NCBI GenBank assembly: GCA_016215605.1
Contig: JACRJB010000024.1
Location: 83,512 to 147,511, forward strand
Direction of reading: 5' to 3'
DNA length: 64,000 nt
From: Rhodopseudomonas palustris
GTDB lineage: Bacteria > Pseudomonadota > Alphaproteobacteria > Rhizobiales > Xanthobacteraceae
Position numbers and translations under genes: made by a program. Of the stretch, positions 1 through 9,942 are shown in pieces. The notes beneath the pieces are model-generated. The model had not been told where the DNA came from and did not search any database. It saw nothing but the letters and a program-made list of their open reading frames with translations. Numbering within the stretch: position 1 is the first letter of the stretch; each line of letters opens with the position of its first letter.

Positions 1-1061
1 AACAGACCGCCCAGGTCGAAGAGCCCGCGGCGCTGACGACGACGCTGGCGGCGCTGGCCGAGACCGGCGCAGCGATCGCGCTCGACAGCGCCACCGCGGC
101 CGACGCACTGACACGGTTGATCAAAGAGGCCGGCGGCAAGCCGCTGCGCGGCGCCGATCCGGTCGCGCTGCTGAAGGCGGTGAAGAACAAGACCGAGATC
201 GAGGGGACGCGGACCGCGCATCGCCGCGACGCGGTGGCGCTGGCCCGCTTCCTCGCTTTCATCGACCGCGAAGCGGGCAGCGGCGCGCTGACCGAGATCG
301 ACGCCGTCGAGGCGCTGGAGAGTTTTCGCCGCGACACCGGCGCCCTCAAGGACGTGTCGTTTCCGACCATCTCCGGCACCGGGCCGAACGGCGCGATCGT
401 GCATTATCGCGTCACCCGCAAGAGCAATCGCCGGATCCAGCCGGGCGACCTGCTGCTGATCGATTCCGGCGCGCAGTATCAGGACGGCACCACCGACGTC
501 ACCCGCACCATCGCGATCGGCGAGCCGACCGCCGAAATGCGCGACCGCTTCACCCGCGTGCTGCGCGGCCACATCGCGATCGCCCGCGCGGTCTTCCCCG
601 ACGGCACCACCGGCGCGCAGCTCGATACGCTGGCGCGGCAATTCCTGTGGCAGGCCGGCATCGATTTCGAGCACGGCACCGGCCACGGCGTCGGCTCCTA
701 TCTGTCGGTGCACGAAGGCCCGGCCCGGATCTCCAAGCTCGGCACCACGCCGCTGAAGCGCGGCATGATCCTGTCCAACGAGCCCGGCTACTACAAGGAG
801 GGCGCCTTCGGCATCCGGATCGAGAATCTCGAACTGGTGGTGGAGAGGACGATTCAAGGCGCCGAGAAGCCGATGAACGGCTTCGAGACCCTGACGCTGG
901 CGCCGATCGACCGCCGGCTGATCGACCTCGACATGCTGAGCCGCAAGGAGCTGGCCTGGCTGAACGCCTACCACGCCCGCGTCCGCACCGAAGTCCGCCC
1001 GCATCTCCACGGCCCGACGCAACTCTGGCTCGACCAAGCGACAGCGCCGCTGGAGCGCTAA
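1..1061 (+). CDS. pepP: Xaa-Pro aminopeptidase (aminopeptidase P, M24B), C-terminal part
   Basis: The gene is truncated by the window edge; the frame is open from base 3 and ends at a TAA at 1059-1061. The product removes an N-terminal residue that precedes proline, using a dinuclear metal centre. The M24 metal ligands are visible: the Asp in LLIDSGAQYQDGTTDVTR and the second Asp in its TDVTR part, the His in FEHGTGHGVGSYLSVHEGP, the Glu in NEPGYYKEG, and the last Glu in FGIRIENLELV. The final ~60 residues match the C-terminal extension typical of the long bacterial and eukaryotic-like APP (about 600 residues). No signal peptide can be judged because the start is missing. A two-hairpin repeat follows 33 bp after the stop. 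Confidence 0.93.
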   Translation, partial: QTAQVEEPAALTTTLAALAETGAAIALDSATAADALTRLIKEAGGKPLRGADPVALLKAVKNKTEIEGTRTAHRRDAVALARFLAFIDREAGSGALTEIDAVEALESFRRDTGALKDVSFPTISGTGPNGAIVHYRVTRKSNRRIQPGDLLLIDSGAQYQDGTTDVTRTIAIGEPTAEMRDRFTRVLRGHIAIARAVFPDGTTGAQLDTLARQFLWQAGIDFEHGTGHGVGSYLSVHEGPARISKLGTTPLKRGMILSNEPGYYKEGAFGIRIENLELVVERTIQGAEKPMNGFETLTLAPIDRRLIDLDMLSRKELAWLNAYHARVRTEVRPHLHGPTQLWLDQATAPLER

Positions 1062-1094
1062 TTATCAGAGCCGCGGCCGCCTGCCCCACCCCAA

Positions 1095-1224
1095 GTCATT
1101 CCGGGGCGGCCGCCGCGCAGCGGCGGGCGAACCCGGAATCTCGGCGGCGCGGCTGATACCGGGTGCCCTGAACGTCGGGATTCCGGGTTCGCTCGCAAAC
1201 GCGAGCGCCCCGGAATGACGGTGG
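1095..1224. repeat. Two-hairpin 'ATTCCGGGG' repeat, gene-less copy
   Basis: The outer ends are inverted (GTCATTCCGGGGC and GCCCCGGAATGAC), with an internal CCCGGAATC/GATTCCGGG pair. This makes two successive hairpins, 1095-1143 and about 1174-1219. The left 49 nt are identical to 5234-5282. The right part, 1151-1224, matches 5587-5660 at 70 of 74 positions without gaps. Only 7 nt (1144-1150) separate the halves here, whereas the other copy carries a GIY-YIG nuclease gene at that point. The 295-bp spacer between the aminopeptidase and the MFS gene holds this element and nothing else I can recognise. Confidence 0.9.
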
Positions 1225-1356
1225 GCGGGGCGAAGCGGCCCGCCCCCCTCCGCATAGCCTCATGCCGAAAACGGCCTGTTAGCGTTGATCCGGCACGTTA
1301 CAGTCTTGCGCTCACCGACACCTCACACAGCGGCACGTCCCGGGAACCTCCTCTTC

Positions 1357-2646
1357 ATGCACGGCATCGTCGGCAGATACGGCAGGATCGACGCCAGCGT
1401 GCGGGACCGGCCGCCGTCGAAGCTGCTGCTGCTGCTGCTCGTGCTGATGAACGGTGCGGCGCCGATCGCGCTGTATATCTTCGTGCCGGCGCTGCCGATC
1501 CTCGCACAGGATTTCGCCAGCGACATCTCGGTCGCGCAGATGACCGTGTCGCTCTACATGGTCGGGCTGGCGTGCTCGCAGCTGATCATGGGGCCGCTGT
1601 CGGACCGGTTCGGCCGCCGCCCGGTGCTGCTCGCCGGGCTGGCGCTGATGGTGGTCGCCAGCATCGGCTGCATCTTCGCCCATACGCTGCCGCAACTGAT
1701 CGCCGCGCGGTTCTTCCAGGCGCTCGGCGGTGCTTCCGGCATGGTGATCAGCCGCGCGGTGATCCGCGATCTCTACAGCCGCGACCGCGTCGGCGGCATG
1801 CTCAGCCTGGTCATCGCCGTGATGATGATCGCGCAGATGCTGTCGCCGCTGTTCGGCGGCCTGATCGAAACCGCATTGGGCTGGCGCGCGATCTTCTACG
1901 TCGTCACCGCGGGCGCCGTCATCGTCGCCGCCGCGATCGCGCTGGCGCTGCCGGAGACGCGCCGCCGCGACGGCCCCGCTGTGCCCGGCAGCTTTCGCCG
2001 CGATGTCGGCGCGCTGTTCAGGAGCCGCGCCTTCATCGGCTACGCGCTGTGCCAGGTGCTGGCCTCGGCGATCATCTTCACCTTCGCGGGCGGCGGGCCT
2101 TACGTCGTGGTGACGCAAATGGGCCGGACCAGCGCCGAATACGGCGCATGGTTCGCCAGCTCCGGCTTCGCCTATCTGCTCGGCAACGTGTTCTGCGTGC
2201 GGTTCTCGCCGCGCTACTCGCTCGACAAGCTGATCTGGTTCGGGCTGGCGATGCAGATCGGGGGCGCGCTGCTCAACCTCGTCTGGGGCGTACTCGGCTG
2301 GAATCAGGTGCCGAGCTGGCTGTTTGTCACCCACATGATCATCATGTTCGGCAACGCCAGCGTGATGGCCAACGCCACCGCGGGCGCGATCAGCATCCGC
2401 CCGCAGGCCGCAGGCACCGCGTCGGGGATGCTCGGCTTCACCCAATTCGGGATCGGCTCGCTGTGCTCGCAATTCGGCGCCTGGCTCGGCGGCCACTTCG
2501 CCACCCCGCTGCCGCTGAATATCGCCGTCGTCGGCCTCGCCCTCGCCGGCGCCGCCTCGATGATCTTCCTGGTGCCGCGCAGCAATTTCGTTCCGACCGA
2601 GGAGCTGATCGAACGCGCAGAAGGCGAAGAGCCGCCGATGATGTGA
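1357..2646 (+). CDS. MFS drug-resistance transporter, Bcr/CflA-like
   Basis: A predicted 12-TM major facilitator of 429 residues that exports drugs or small molecules by proton antiport across the inner membrane. The DHA1 motif A appears as GPLSDRFGRRPVLLAG in the loop between TM2 and TM3. Motif C-like Gly/Pro-rich TM5 and the overall length fit the Bcr/CflA group (bicyclomycin, sulfonamide, chloramphenicol-type exporters). The start was set at the ATG at 1357, just before MHGIVGRYGRID; an upstream TTG at 1285 would add 24 residues of low-complexity leader and is less likely. The gene stands alone between two repeats. The substrate cannot be told from sequence. Confidence 0.85.
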   Translation: MHGIVGRYGRIDASVRDRPPSKLLLLLLVLMNGAAPIALYIFVPALPILAQDFASDISVAQMTVSLYMVGLACSQLIMGPLSDRFGRRPVLLAGLALMVVASIGCIFAHTLPQLIAARFFQALGGASGMVISRAVIRDLYSRDRVGGMLSLVIAVMMIAQMLSPLFGGLIETALGWRAIFYVVTAGAVIVAAAIALALPETRRRDGPAVPGSFRRDVGALFRSRAFIGYALCQVLASAIIFTFAGGGPYVVVTQMGRTSAEYGAWFASSGFAYLLGNVFCVRFSPRYSLDKLIWFGLAMQIGGALLNLVWGVLGWNQVPSWLFVTHMIIMFGNASVMANATAGAISIRPQAAGTASGMLGFTQFGIGSLCSQFGAWLGGHFATPLPLNIAVVGLALAGAASMIFLVPRSNFVPTEELIERAEGEEPPMM

Positions 2647-2681
2647 GCGGGCACACCTGATACGCACTCCCCTCTCCCCAA

Positions 2682-2785
2682 GTCATTCCGGGGCGGCCGC
2701 CGCGCAGCGGCGGACGAACCCGGAATCTCGATGATTGGGGCACGGCAGAGATTCCGGGTTCGCGCTTCGCGCGCCCCGGAATGAC
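2682..2785. repeat. Two-hairpin 'ATTCCGGGG' repeat, short-linker copy
   Basis: Same family as 1095-1224. The left half differs at one position from the 49-nt core, a linker of about 19 nt carries no gene, and the right half ends in GCGCCCCGGAATGAC. It lies between the convergent MFS gene and ligA and could also act as a bidirectional transcription barrier. Confidence 0.85.
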
Positions 2786-2889
2786 TCGCGGAGAGGACGG
2801 TGAACCACTGCGAGGCTCTGCGATACTGGGTCGCCCGCCTACGCGGGCGATGGGGCGCCGACGATGTGAGAGGGTCGCACAAAGCCGCG

Positions 2890-5115
<2,226 letters not shown>

Positions 5116-5124
5116 TTACCGCGA

Positions 5125-5206
5125 GTCATTCCGGGACGCGAGCGCAGCTCGCACTACGGACCGCGGGATTCCGGGTTCGGTCGCTTTGCGACCGCCCCGG
5201 AATGAC
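5125..5206. repeat. Compact two-hairpin 'ATTCCGGGG' repeat
   Basis: Begins GTCATTCCGGGACGCGAGCG and ends GCCCCGGAATGAC, with internal GGGATTCCGGG. The sequence of the left half differs from the 1095 and 5234 copies while the right-half layout is kept. Confidence 0.8.
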
Positions 5207-5233
5207 GGTGTTCGGAACGAAACCTGTCAACGA

Positions 5234-5660
5234 GTCATTCCGGGGCGGCCGCCGCGCAGCGGCGGGCGAACCCGGAATCTCGCCGCGCGCGAGGCGTCGA
5301 TGGCCTATTATGTCTATCTCCTCGCCAACCGGAAACATGGGCCACTCTATGTTGGCGTCACCAACGATCTCGTGCGGCGGGTCTATGAACATCGCAGCAA
5401 GGCCGTGCCGGGTTTTACCTCGCGATACAACATCACCAGACTGGTCTGGTTTGAGGTCCATGACGACCCGATCTCCGCGATCACCCGGGAGAAGGAGATC
5501 AAGAAATGGCGGCGCGATTGGAAGATCGCGCTGATCGAACGCGACAATCCGGGGTGGGACGATCTGTACGAGACGATCGTGCGATAGGCTGACGCCGGGT
5601 GCCCTGAACGTCGGGATTCCGGGTTCGCTCGCTGACGCGAGCGCCCCGGAATGACGGTGG
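5234..5660. mobile_element. Nuclease-carrying two-hairpin repeat element
   Basis: Left half-repeat 5234-5282, GIY-YIG gene 5300-5587, right half-repeat 5587-5655 (similarity to the 1095 copy continues to 5660). The last base of the nuclease stop codon is the first base of the right half. Compared with the gene-less copy at 1095-1224, the only substantial difference is about 300 bp that contains the gene. The mobile status is inferred; no target-site duplication is evident, and the element is known here only from these two copies. Confidence 0.6.
5300..5587 (+). CDS. GIY-YIG nuclease family protein (UPF0213-like), repeat-associated
   Basis: A 95-residue single-domain GIY-YIG protein. The two-strand signature is YYVYLLANRKHGPLYVGVTN, followed by the helix DLVRRVYEHR with the conserved Arg, and the charged segment ITREKEIKKWRRDWK with the Glu/Lys cluster typical of COG2827. 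Family members are presumed DNA endonucleases; no role is known for this branch. The ATG at 5300 gives the standard family start. It is the only plus-strand gene between recN and ligA, which are otherwise neighbours, and is flanked on both sides by halves of one palindromic repeat. No promoter or clear ribosome-binding site was seen, since the left hairpin occupies that space. Confidence 0.88.
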   Translation: MAYYVYLLANRKHGPLYVGVTNDLVRRVYEHRSKAVPGFTSRYNITRLVWFEVHDDPISAITREKEIKKWRRDWKIALIERDNPGWDDLYETIVR

Positions 5661-5687
5661 TTGGAGCGGGCCACCACACCTCAACCA

Positions 5688-5738
5688 GTCATTCCGGGGC
5701 GCCCGCCGCGCAGCGGTGGGCGAACCCGGAATCTCGAG
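5688..5738. repeat. Left-half hairpin of the 'ATTCCGGGG' repeat
   Basis: A solo left half (GTCATTCCGGGGCGCCCGCC to CCCGGAATCTCGAG) just downstream of the recN stop. It may serve as a transcription end for recN. Confidence 0.8.
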
Positions 5739-5764
5739 ATTCAGGGCACTGCTGCTGAGAAATT

Positions 5765-7450
5765 CTACCCCGCCGCCTTGATCAGCCGATCCGCGGCAGC
5801 CCGCGCCTCTGCGGTGATCTCCGCGCCCGCCAGCATCCTCGCGATTTCCTCGCGGCGGTGGTCCTGTTCCAGCGCGGCGACGCGGGTGGCGACGCGTTTG
5901 CCTTTGTCGAGGGCGGCTTTCGAGATCAGCAGATGCTGGTCCGCGCGGGCGGCGACCTGCGGGGCGTGGGTCACGGCCATCACCTGCACCTTGGTGGCGA
6001 GCCGCGCCAGACGGCCGCCGATGGCGTCGGCGACGGCGCCGCCGACGCCGGTGTCGATCTCGTCGAACACCAGGGTCGGCGCCGAGCCCTTGTCCGACAG
6101 CACCACTTTCAGCGCCAGCAGGAAGCGCGACAGCTCGCCGCCGGAGGCGACCTTCATCATCGGGCCGGGCCGCGTGCCCGGATTGGTCTGCACCCAGAAC
6201 TCGACGCGGTCGATGCCTTGCGGGCCCGGCGTCGCCGGATCGGCCTCGACCTGGGTCATGAACTTGGCGCGTTCGAGCTTGAGCGGCGCCAGCTCGCCGT
6301 TGACCGCCTTGTTGAGCTTGTCGGCCGCCTTGCTGCGCGACGCCGACAGCTTCGCCGCGGCGGCGGCGTAGCGGCCATCGGCTTCGCCGGCGGCTTTCTC
6401 CAGCGTGACGAGCCGTTCGGCGCCGGCGTCGATCAGCGCGACATCCGCCGCGTATTTCGCCGCCAGCGCGGCGAGCCCGTCGACCGGCGTCGAATACTTC
6501 CGCGCGGCGGCGCGCAGCGCAAACAGCCGCTCCTCGATCCGCTCCAGTTCGAGCGGGTCGAAATCGGCGGCGGCGAGCGCCGCGTTGAGATGCTGGTCGG
6601 CCTCCTCCAGCGCATTGATCGCCGCATCGATCGCCCGCACCGCCGGCTCGATCAGCTGCGGCGCGGTGCCGGCGCGACGCTCCAGCCGGCGCACCGCGGC
6701 GGCGAGCGTCGCCACCGGCGAATGATGCCCGCCGACCGCTTCCTGCGCCTCGCGCAGATCGGCGGCGATCTTCTCGCCCTGCATCATCCCGGTGCGGCGT
6801 TCCGCCAGCGTGGTTTCCTCGCCGTCCTGCGGCGCAAGCTTCTTCAATTCGTCGGAGGCGTGGCGCAGATAGTCGGCCTCGCGGGCGGCCCGCTCCATCC
6901 CGGCGCGGTGCTCGTCGAGCGCGGCGCGGGCGGTGCGCCGGCCGTCCCACAGCGTCTCCAGCGCGGCGACGTCCTTCTCCAGCCCGGCGAAGGCGTCGAG
7001 CAGGCGGCGGTGAGTCGCGGCGTCGACCAGCGCCCGCTCGTCGTGCTGACCGTGGATCTCGACCAGCGCCGCGCCGACCGCCTTGAGGGTCTGCACGCTG
7101 ACCGACTGGTCGTTGATGAAGGCGCGGGTGCGGCCGTCGGCGAGCTGGACGCGGCGCAGGATCATCTCGCCGGCGTCTTCCTCGTCACGATCGTCGAGGC
7201 CGTTGGCGGTGAGAATCGCGAACGCCGGATGGCCCTTGGCGAGGTCGAAGGTCGCGGTGACCTGGCCGTGCTCGGCGCCGTGGCGGACCAGAGCGGCATC
7301 GCCGCGGCCGCCCAGCGCCAGCGCGAACGCATCGAGCAGAATCGATTTGCCCGCGCCGGTCTCGCCGGTGAGCACGGCGAGGCCGCGGGAGAACTCGATA
7401 TCGAGCCGCTCGATCAACACGATATCGCGGATCGACAGGCGCGAAAGCAT
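5765..7450 (-). CDS. recN: DNA repair protein RecN
   Basis: An SMC-like ATPase that acts at double-strand breaks with RecA. The 561-residue length is typical. Walker A is GETGAGKS at residues 29-36 and the Walker B region is TLVFDEIDTGVGG near residue 450, with the ABC signature-like MKVASGGELSRFLLALK before it. The middle third is rich in Ala, Glu and Arg, as expected for the antiparallel coiled coil. The ATG at 7450 lies 12 bp after bamD, so the two are probably cotranscribed. No SOS box was recognised immediately upstream. Confidence 0.96.
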   Translation of the reverse strand: MLSRLSIRDIVLIERLDIEFSRGLAVLTGETGAGKSILLDAFALALGGRGDAALVRHGAEHGQVTATFDLAKGHPAFAILTANGLDDRDEEDAGEMILRRVQLADGRTRAFINDQSVSVQTLKAVGAALVEIHGQHDERALVDAATHRRLLDAFAGLEKDVAALETLWDGRRTARAALDEHRAGMERAAREADYLRHASDELKKLAPQDGEETTLAERRTGMMQGEKIAADLREAQEAVGGHHSPVATLAAAVRRLERRAGTAPQLIEPAVRAIDAAINALEEADQHLNAALAAADFDPLELERIEERLFALRAAARKYSTPVDGLAALAAKYAADVALIDAGAERLVTLEKAAGEADGRYAAAAAKLSASRSKAADKLNKAVNGELAPLKLERAKFMTQVEADPATPGPQGIDRVEFWVQTNPGTRPGPMMKVASGGELSRFLLALKVVLSDKGSAPTLVFDEIDTGVGGAVADAIGGRLARLATKVQVMAVTHAPQVAARADQHLLISKAALDKGKRVATRVAALEQDHRREEIARMLAGAEITAEARAAADRLIKAAG

Positions 7451-7462
7451 GCGAGAAAGGTC

Positions 7463-8368
7463 CTATCCGAGACCGAGCTTCTTGAAGGACTTGCTGATCC
7501 AGGAGCCCTTGTTCTCGGTCGGTTCGAGTCCGCCGGACTTTACAAGATTATAAGCGTCTTTGTACCAGCGGCTGTCAGGAAAGTTGTGGCCAAGCACGGC
7601 GGCGGCGGTCTGCGCCTCGCCGACGATGCCGATCGCCATATAGGCCTCGGTCAGGCGGGCCAGCGCCTCCTCGACGTGCCGGGTGGTCTGATAGCGCGTC
7701 ACGACGGTCTTGAAGCGGTTGATCGCCGCCGCGTAATCGCGCTTCTCCATGTAATAGCGGCCGACGTCCATCTCCTTGCCGGCGAGCTGGTCGCGGGCGC
7801 CTTCCAGCTTCTGCTTGGCCTGGGTGGCGTATTCGGAGGTCGGATATTTGCGGATCACCTCTTCCAGCGCCGCGATCGCCTTCTCGGTGCGGCCCTGGTC
7901 GCGCGAGATGTCCGGGATCTGGTCGTAATGCGACGCCGCGATCAGATATTGCGCATAGGCCGCGTCCGGGCTGCCCGGGTGCAGCGTGACGTAGCGGGTG
8001 GCGGAGCCGATGCAGCTGTCGTAGTCGCCGGCCTGATAGAACGAATAGGCCGACATCAGCAGCGATTTGCGGGCCCAGTCGGAATAAGGATGCTGGCGGT
8101 CGACTTCCTCGAACTTCTTCGACGCCGCCTTCGGGTCCTTCTCCTTGTTCATCAGGTACAAGCCCTCATTGTAGAGCTTGTCCGCGGGCTCGTCGTTGAA
8201 CTTGTCTTCGTCCTTGGCCAGGAACTTGTCCCAGATCGCGCCGGTGCCGCAGCCGCCGAGCGGCAGCGCCAGCATCGCCAGGCTGGCGAGCAAAGGAAGG
8301 CTGCGCCAAAGCCGATCGCTTCCGCGCGCCACCAGCCTGTTTCGCAGTCCGAGCCGCTGTGCCGACAT
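7463..8368 (-). CDS. bamD: Outer membrane assembly lipoprotein BamD (ComL)
   Basis: The essential lipoprotein partner of BamA that inserts beta-barrels into the outer membrane. The start was placed at ATG 8368 (MSAQRLGLRNRL), which gives a 301-residue protein with a basic N-terminus, a hydrophobic stretch and lipobox LPLGGC. An upstream start at 8533 would bury the signal peptide more than 50 residues into the protein. The mature part is a set of TPR-like helices (LYNEGLYLMNKEKDPKAA, YDSCIGSATRYVTLHPGS, KAIAALEEVIRKYPTSEYA). It is followed 12 bp later by recN. The 259-bp gap towards lpxC holds no recognised gene. Confidence 0.94.
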   Translation of the reverse strand: MSAQRLGLRNRLVARGSDRLWRSLPLLASLAMLALPLGGCGTGAIWDKFLAKDEDKFNDEPADKLYNEGLYLMNKEKDPKAASKKFEEVDRQHPYSDWARKSLLMSAYSFYQAGDYDSCIGSATRYVTLHPGSPDAAYAQYLIAASHYDQIPDISRDQGRTEKAIAALEEVIRKYPTSEYATQAKQKLEGARDQLAGKEMDVGRYYMEKRDYAAAINRFKTVVTRYQTTRHVEEALARLTEAYMAIGIVGEAQTAAAVLGHNFPDSRWYKDAYNLVKSGGLEPTENKGSWISKSFKKLGLG

Positions 8369-8627
8369 CAATTCCAACCTGACAAACTGGAGAACGGTGC
8401 GCCCCGGCATCCGATCAAGCCGCAGGGGCCGAGGCGGATCCGCCAACAGCCACCGACCTGCCCCCGAAGCATGGAGTCGACCGTCGGCTATGTAGCCGAA
8501 AAAGGTTATCGAACCAACCGGGTACGCAGGCAATTCGCCGGGAATAAGGCGACCGGGCGGCCGCGGCCTGCAAGCGGGGATAACGACGCGGCGGAGGATC
8601 GTTGAGACGGCGGACCGATCCGGCGGA

Positions 8628-9590
8628 TCAGGTCATGTCCGGGCCGTAGGCCGGGGCCACCATGCCGCCGACCAGGCGGGTGACGGCCTCGGCGTGGCCA
8701 CGCACCGCGCGGCGGGCCGGCTCGGCTTCGATCACCCGGAAGTTGGTGCGATCGGCCAGCAGCGCGGTCAGCACCGAATGGTTGAGCTTGTGGCCGCCCC
8801 GCATCGAGCGATAGGCGCCCAAAATCGGCAGGCCGGCCAGCGCCAGATCGCCGATCGCGTCGAGCAGCTTGTGGCGGGCGCATTCGTCGGCGTAGCGCAG
8901 GCCTTCGGTGTTCAGCAGCCGCTCGTCGTCGAACACCACCGAATTTTCGAACGACGCGCCCTTGGCGTAGCCCATTTCCCACAGCCGGGCGACGTCGCTC
9001 ATGCAGCCGAAGGTGCGGGCGCGGGCGATTTCGCGGCGGAACGCTTCGGGCTCGACACCGAGGGTGTAATTCTGCCGGCCGATCACCGGGTTGGCGAAGT
9101 CGATCTCGACCTCGACGCGGAAGCCGCCGGTATAGGGACGCAGTTCGCCGACCGACTGGCCTTGCGTGACGCGGACCGGCTTGAGAACCTGGATGAAGCG
9201 GCGCGGCGCGGATTGTTCGCGGACGCCGGCCTGGTCGATCGCGGCGACGAACGGGGCGGCGCTGCCGTCCATGATCGGAACTTCGGGGCCGTCGACTTCG
9301 ATGGTGGCGTTGTCGACGCCCATGCCGCGCAGCGCGGCGAGAACGTGTTCGGCGGTGGAAACCAGCGGGCCGTCGCTGTCGCCGAGGACGGTGGCAAGCT
9401 CGGTGGCGACCACCGATTTGGCATTGGCCTGGATTTCACGATCGCCGCCGTCGAGGCCAGTGCGGACAAAAATATAACCCGCGTCGATTGATGCGGGCCC
9501 AATGGTGAGGCTGACTGGACGGCCGGAATGTACGCCTACGCCCGTCACCGTGGCTTGCGAACGCAGCGTTGTCTGCCGGCTGAATTTCAT
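8628..9590 (-). CDS. lpxC: UDP-3-O-acyl-N-acetylglucosamine deacetylase
   Basis: The zinc amidase that carries out the committed step of lipid A synthesis. The 320 residues cover both LpxC domains. The zinc ligands are visible in STAEHVLAALRGMG and in the LLDAIGDLALAG segment preceded by His, and the catalytic His is in RGGHKLNHSVL. The start MKFSRQTTLRSQATVTGVGVHSG matches the family. As in many alphaproteobacteria it lies directly downstream of ftsZ, but a strong terminator between them suggests its own promoter in 9591-9886. Confidence 0.97.
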   Translation of the reverse strand: MKFSRQTTLRSQATVTGVGVHSGRPVSLTIGPASIDAGYIFVRTGLDGGDREIQANAKSVVATELATVLGDSDGPLVSTAEHVLAALRGMGVDNATIEVDGPEVPIMDGSAAPFVAAIDQAGVREQSAPRRFIQVLKPVRVTQGQSVGELRPYTGGFRVEVEIDFANPVIGRQNYTLGVEPEAFRREIARARTFGCMSDVARLWEMGYAKGASFENSVVFDDERLLNTEGLRYADECARHKLLDAIGDLALAGLPILGAYRSMRGGHKLNHSVLTALLADRTNFRVIEAEPARRAVRGHAEAVTRLVGGMVAPAYGPDMT

Positions 9591-9886
9591 GCGTTAACCG
9601 CCCACCAATGACCACCTGTCAGCCGATACCGGACATCTCGTTAAACTTGTCCGGGCGACTCGACCGTGTGTCCCCAAGTCCGAGAAACCATAGCACTGCC
9701 TCAAAGAGCGCCAACTCACGCTTTTTTACGGATTGTTACCCCAACTCCGCCGCATTACCGCCGCCGCTTCCTCGATTTTGGTCCCAATCGTGGCGAGACT
9801 GCTCGCGTCCGGGTTTCGCACGCGCAGAATTCGTCTTTTAGAACAAAATCTTAGGCAACCCATCAAGGTTTGCATCGCACAAAATA
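9591..9886. other. lpxC upstream region, no gene
   Basis: Together with the ftsZ terminator this makes a 352-bp stretch between lpxC and ftsZ. Short open frames exist on the plus strand but have no ribosome-binding site, family match or codon bias. The lpxC promoter must lie here if the ftsZ terminator is efficient; I could not pick it by eye. Confidence 0.5.
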
Positions 9887-9916
9887 AAGACCCCGGAGGC
9901 TGCCCTCCGGGGTCTT
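9883..9916 (-). terminator. Rho-independent terminator of ftsZ
   Basis: A perfect 13-bp stem, AAGACCCCGGAGG at 9887-9899 against 9904-9916, with a 4-nt loop. On the minus strand the stem is followed by TTTATTTT. It lies 26 bp past the ftsZ stop and separates ftsZ from lpxC. Confidence 0.92.
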
Positions 9917-9942
9917 GTCATTGTTACAAATGAGGCATTGGC

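Noticed and set aside
5858..8605. A 915-codon plus-strand open frame antisense to recN and bamD
   Set aside because: High-GC codon bias leaves the antisense strand open. It has no family motifs, is Arg/Gly/Ala-rich, and the minus-strand genes are certain.
9608..9933. Small plus-strand frames in the ftsZ-lpxC gap
   Set aside because: No ribosome-binding site or family support, and they run into the ftsZ terminator.
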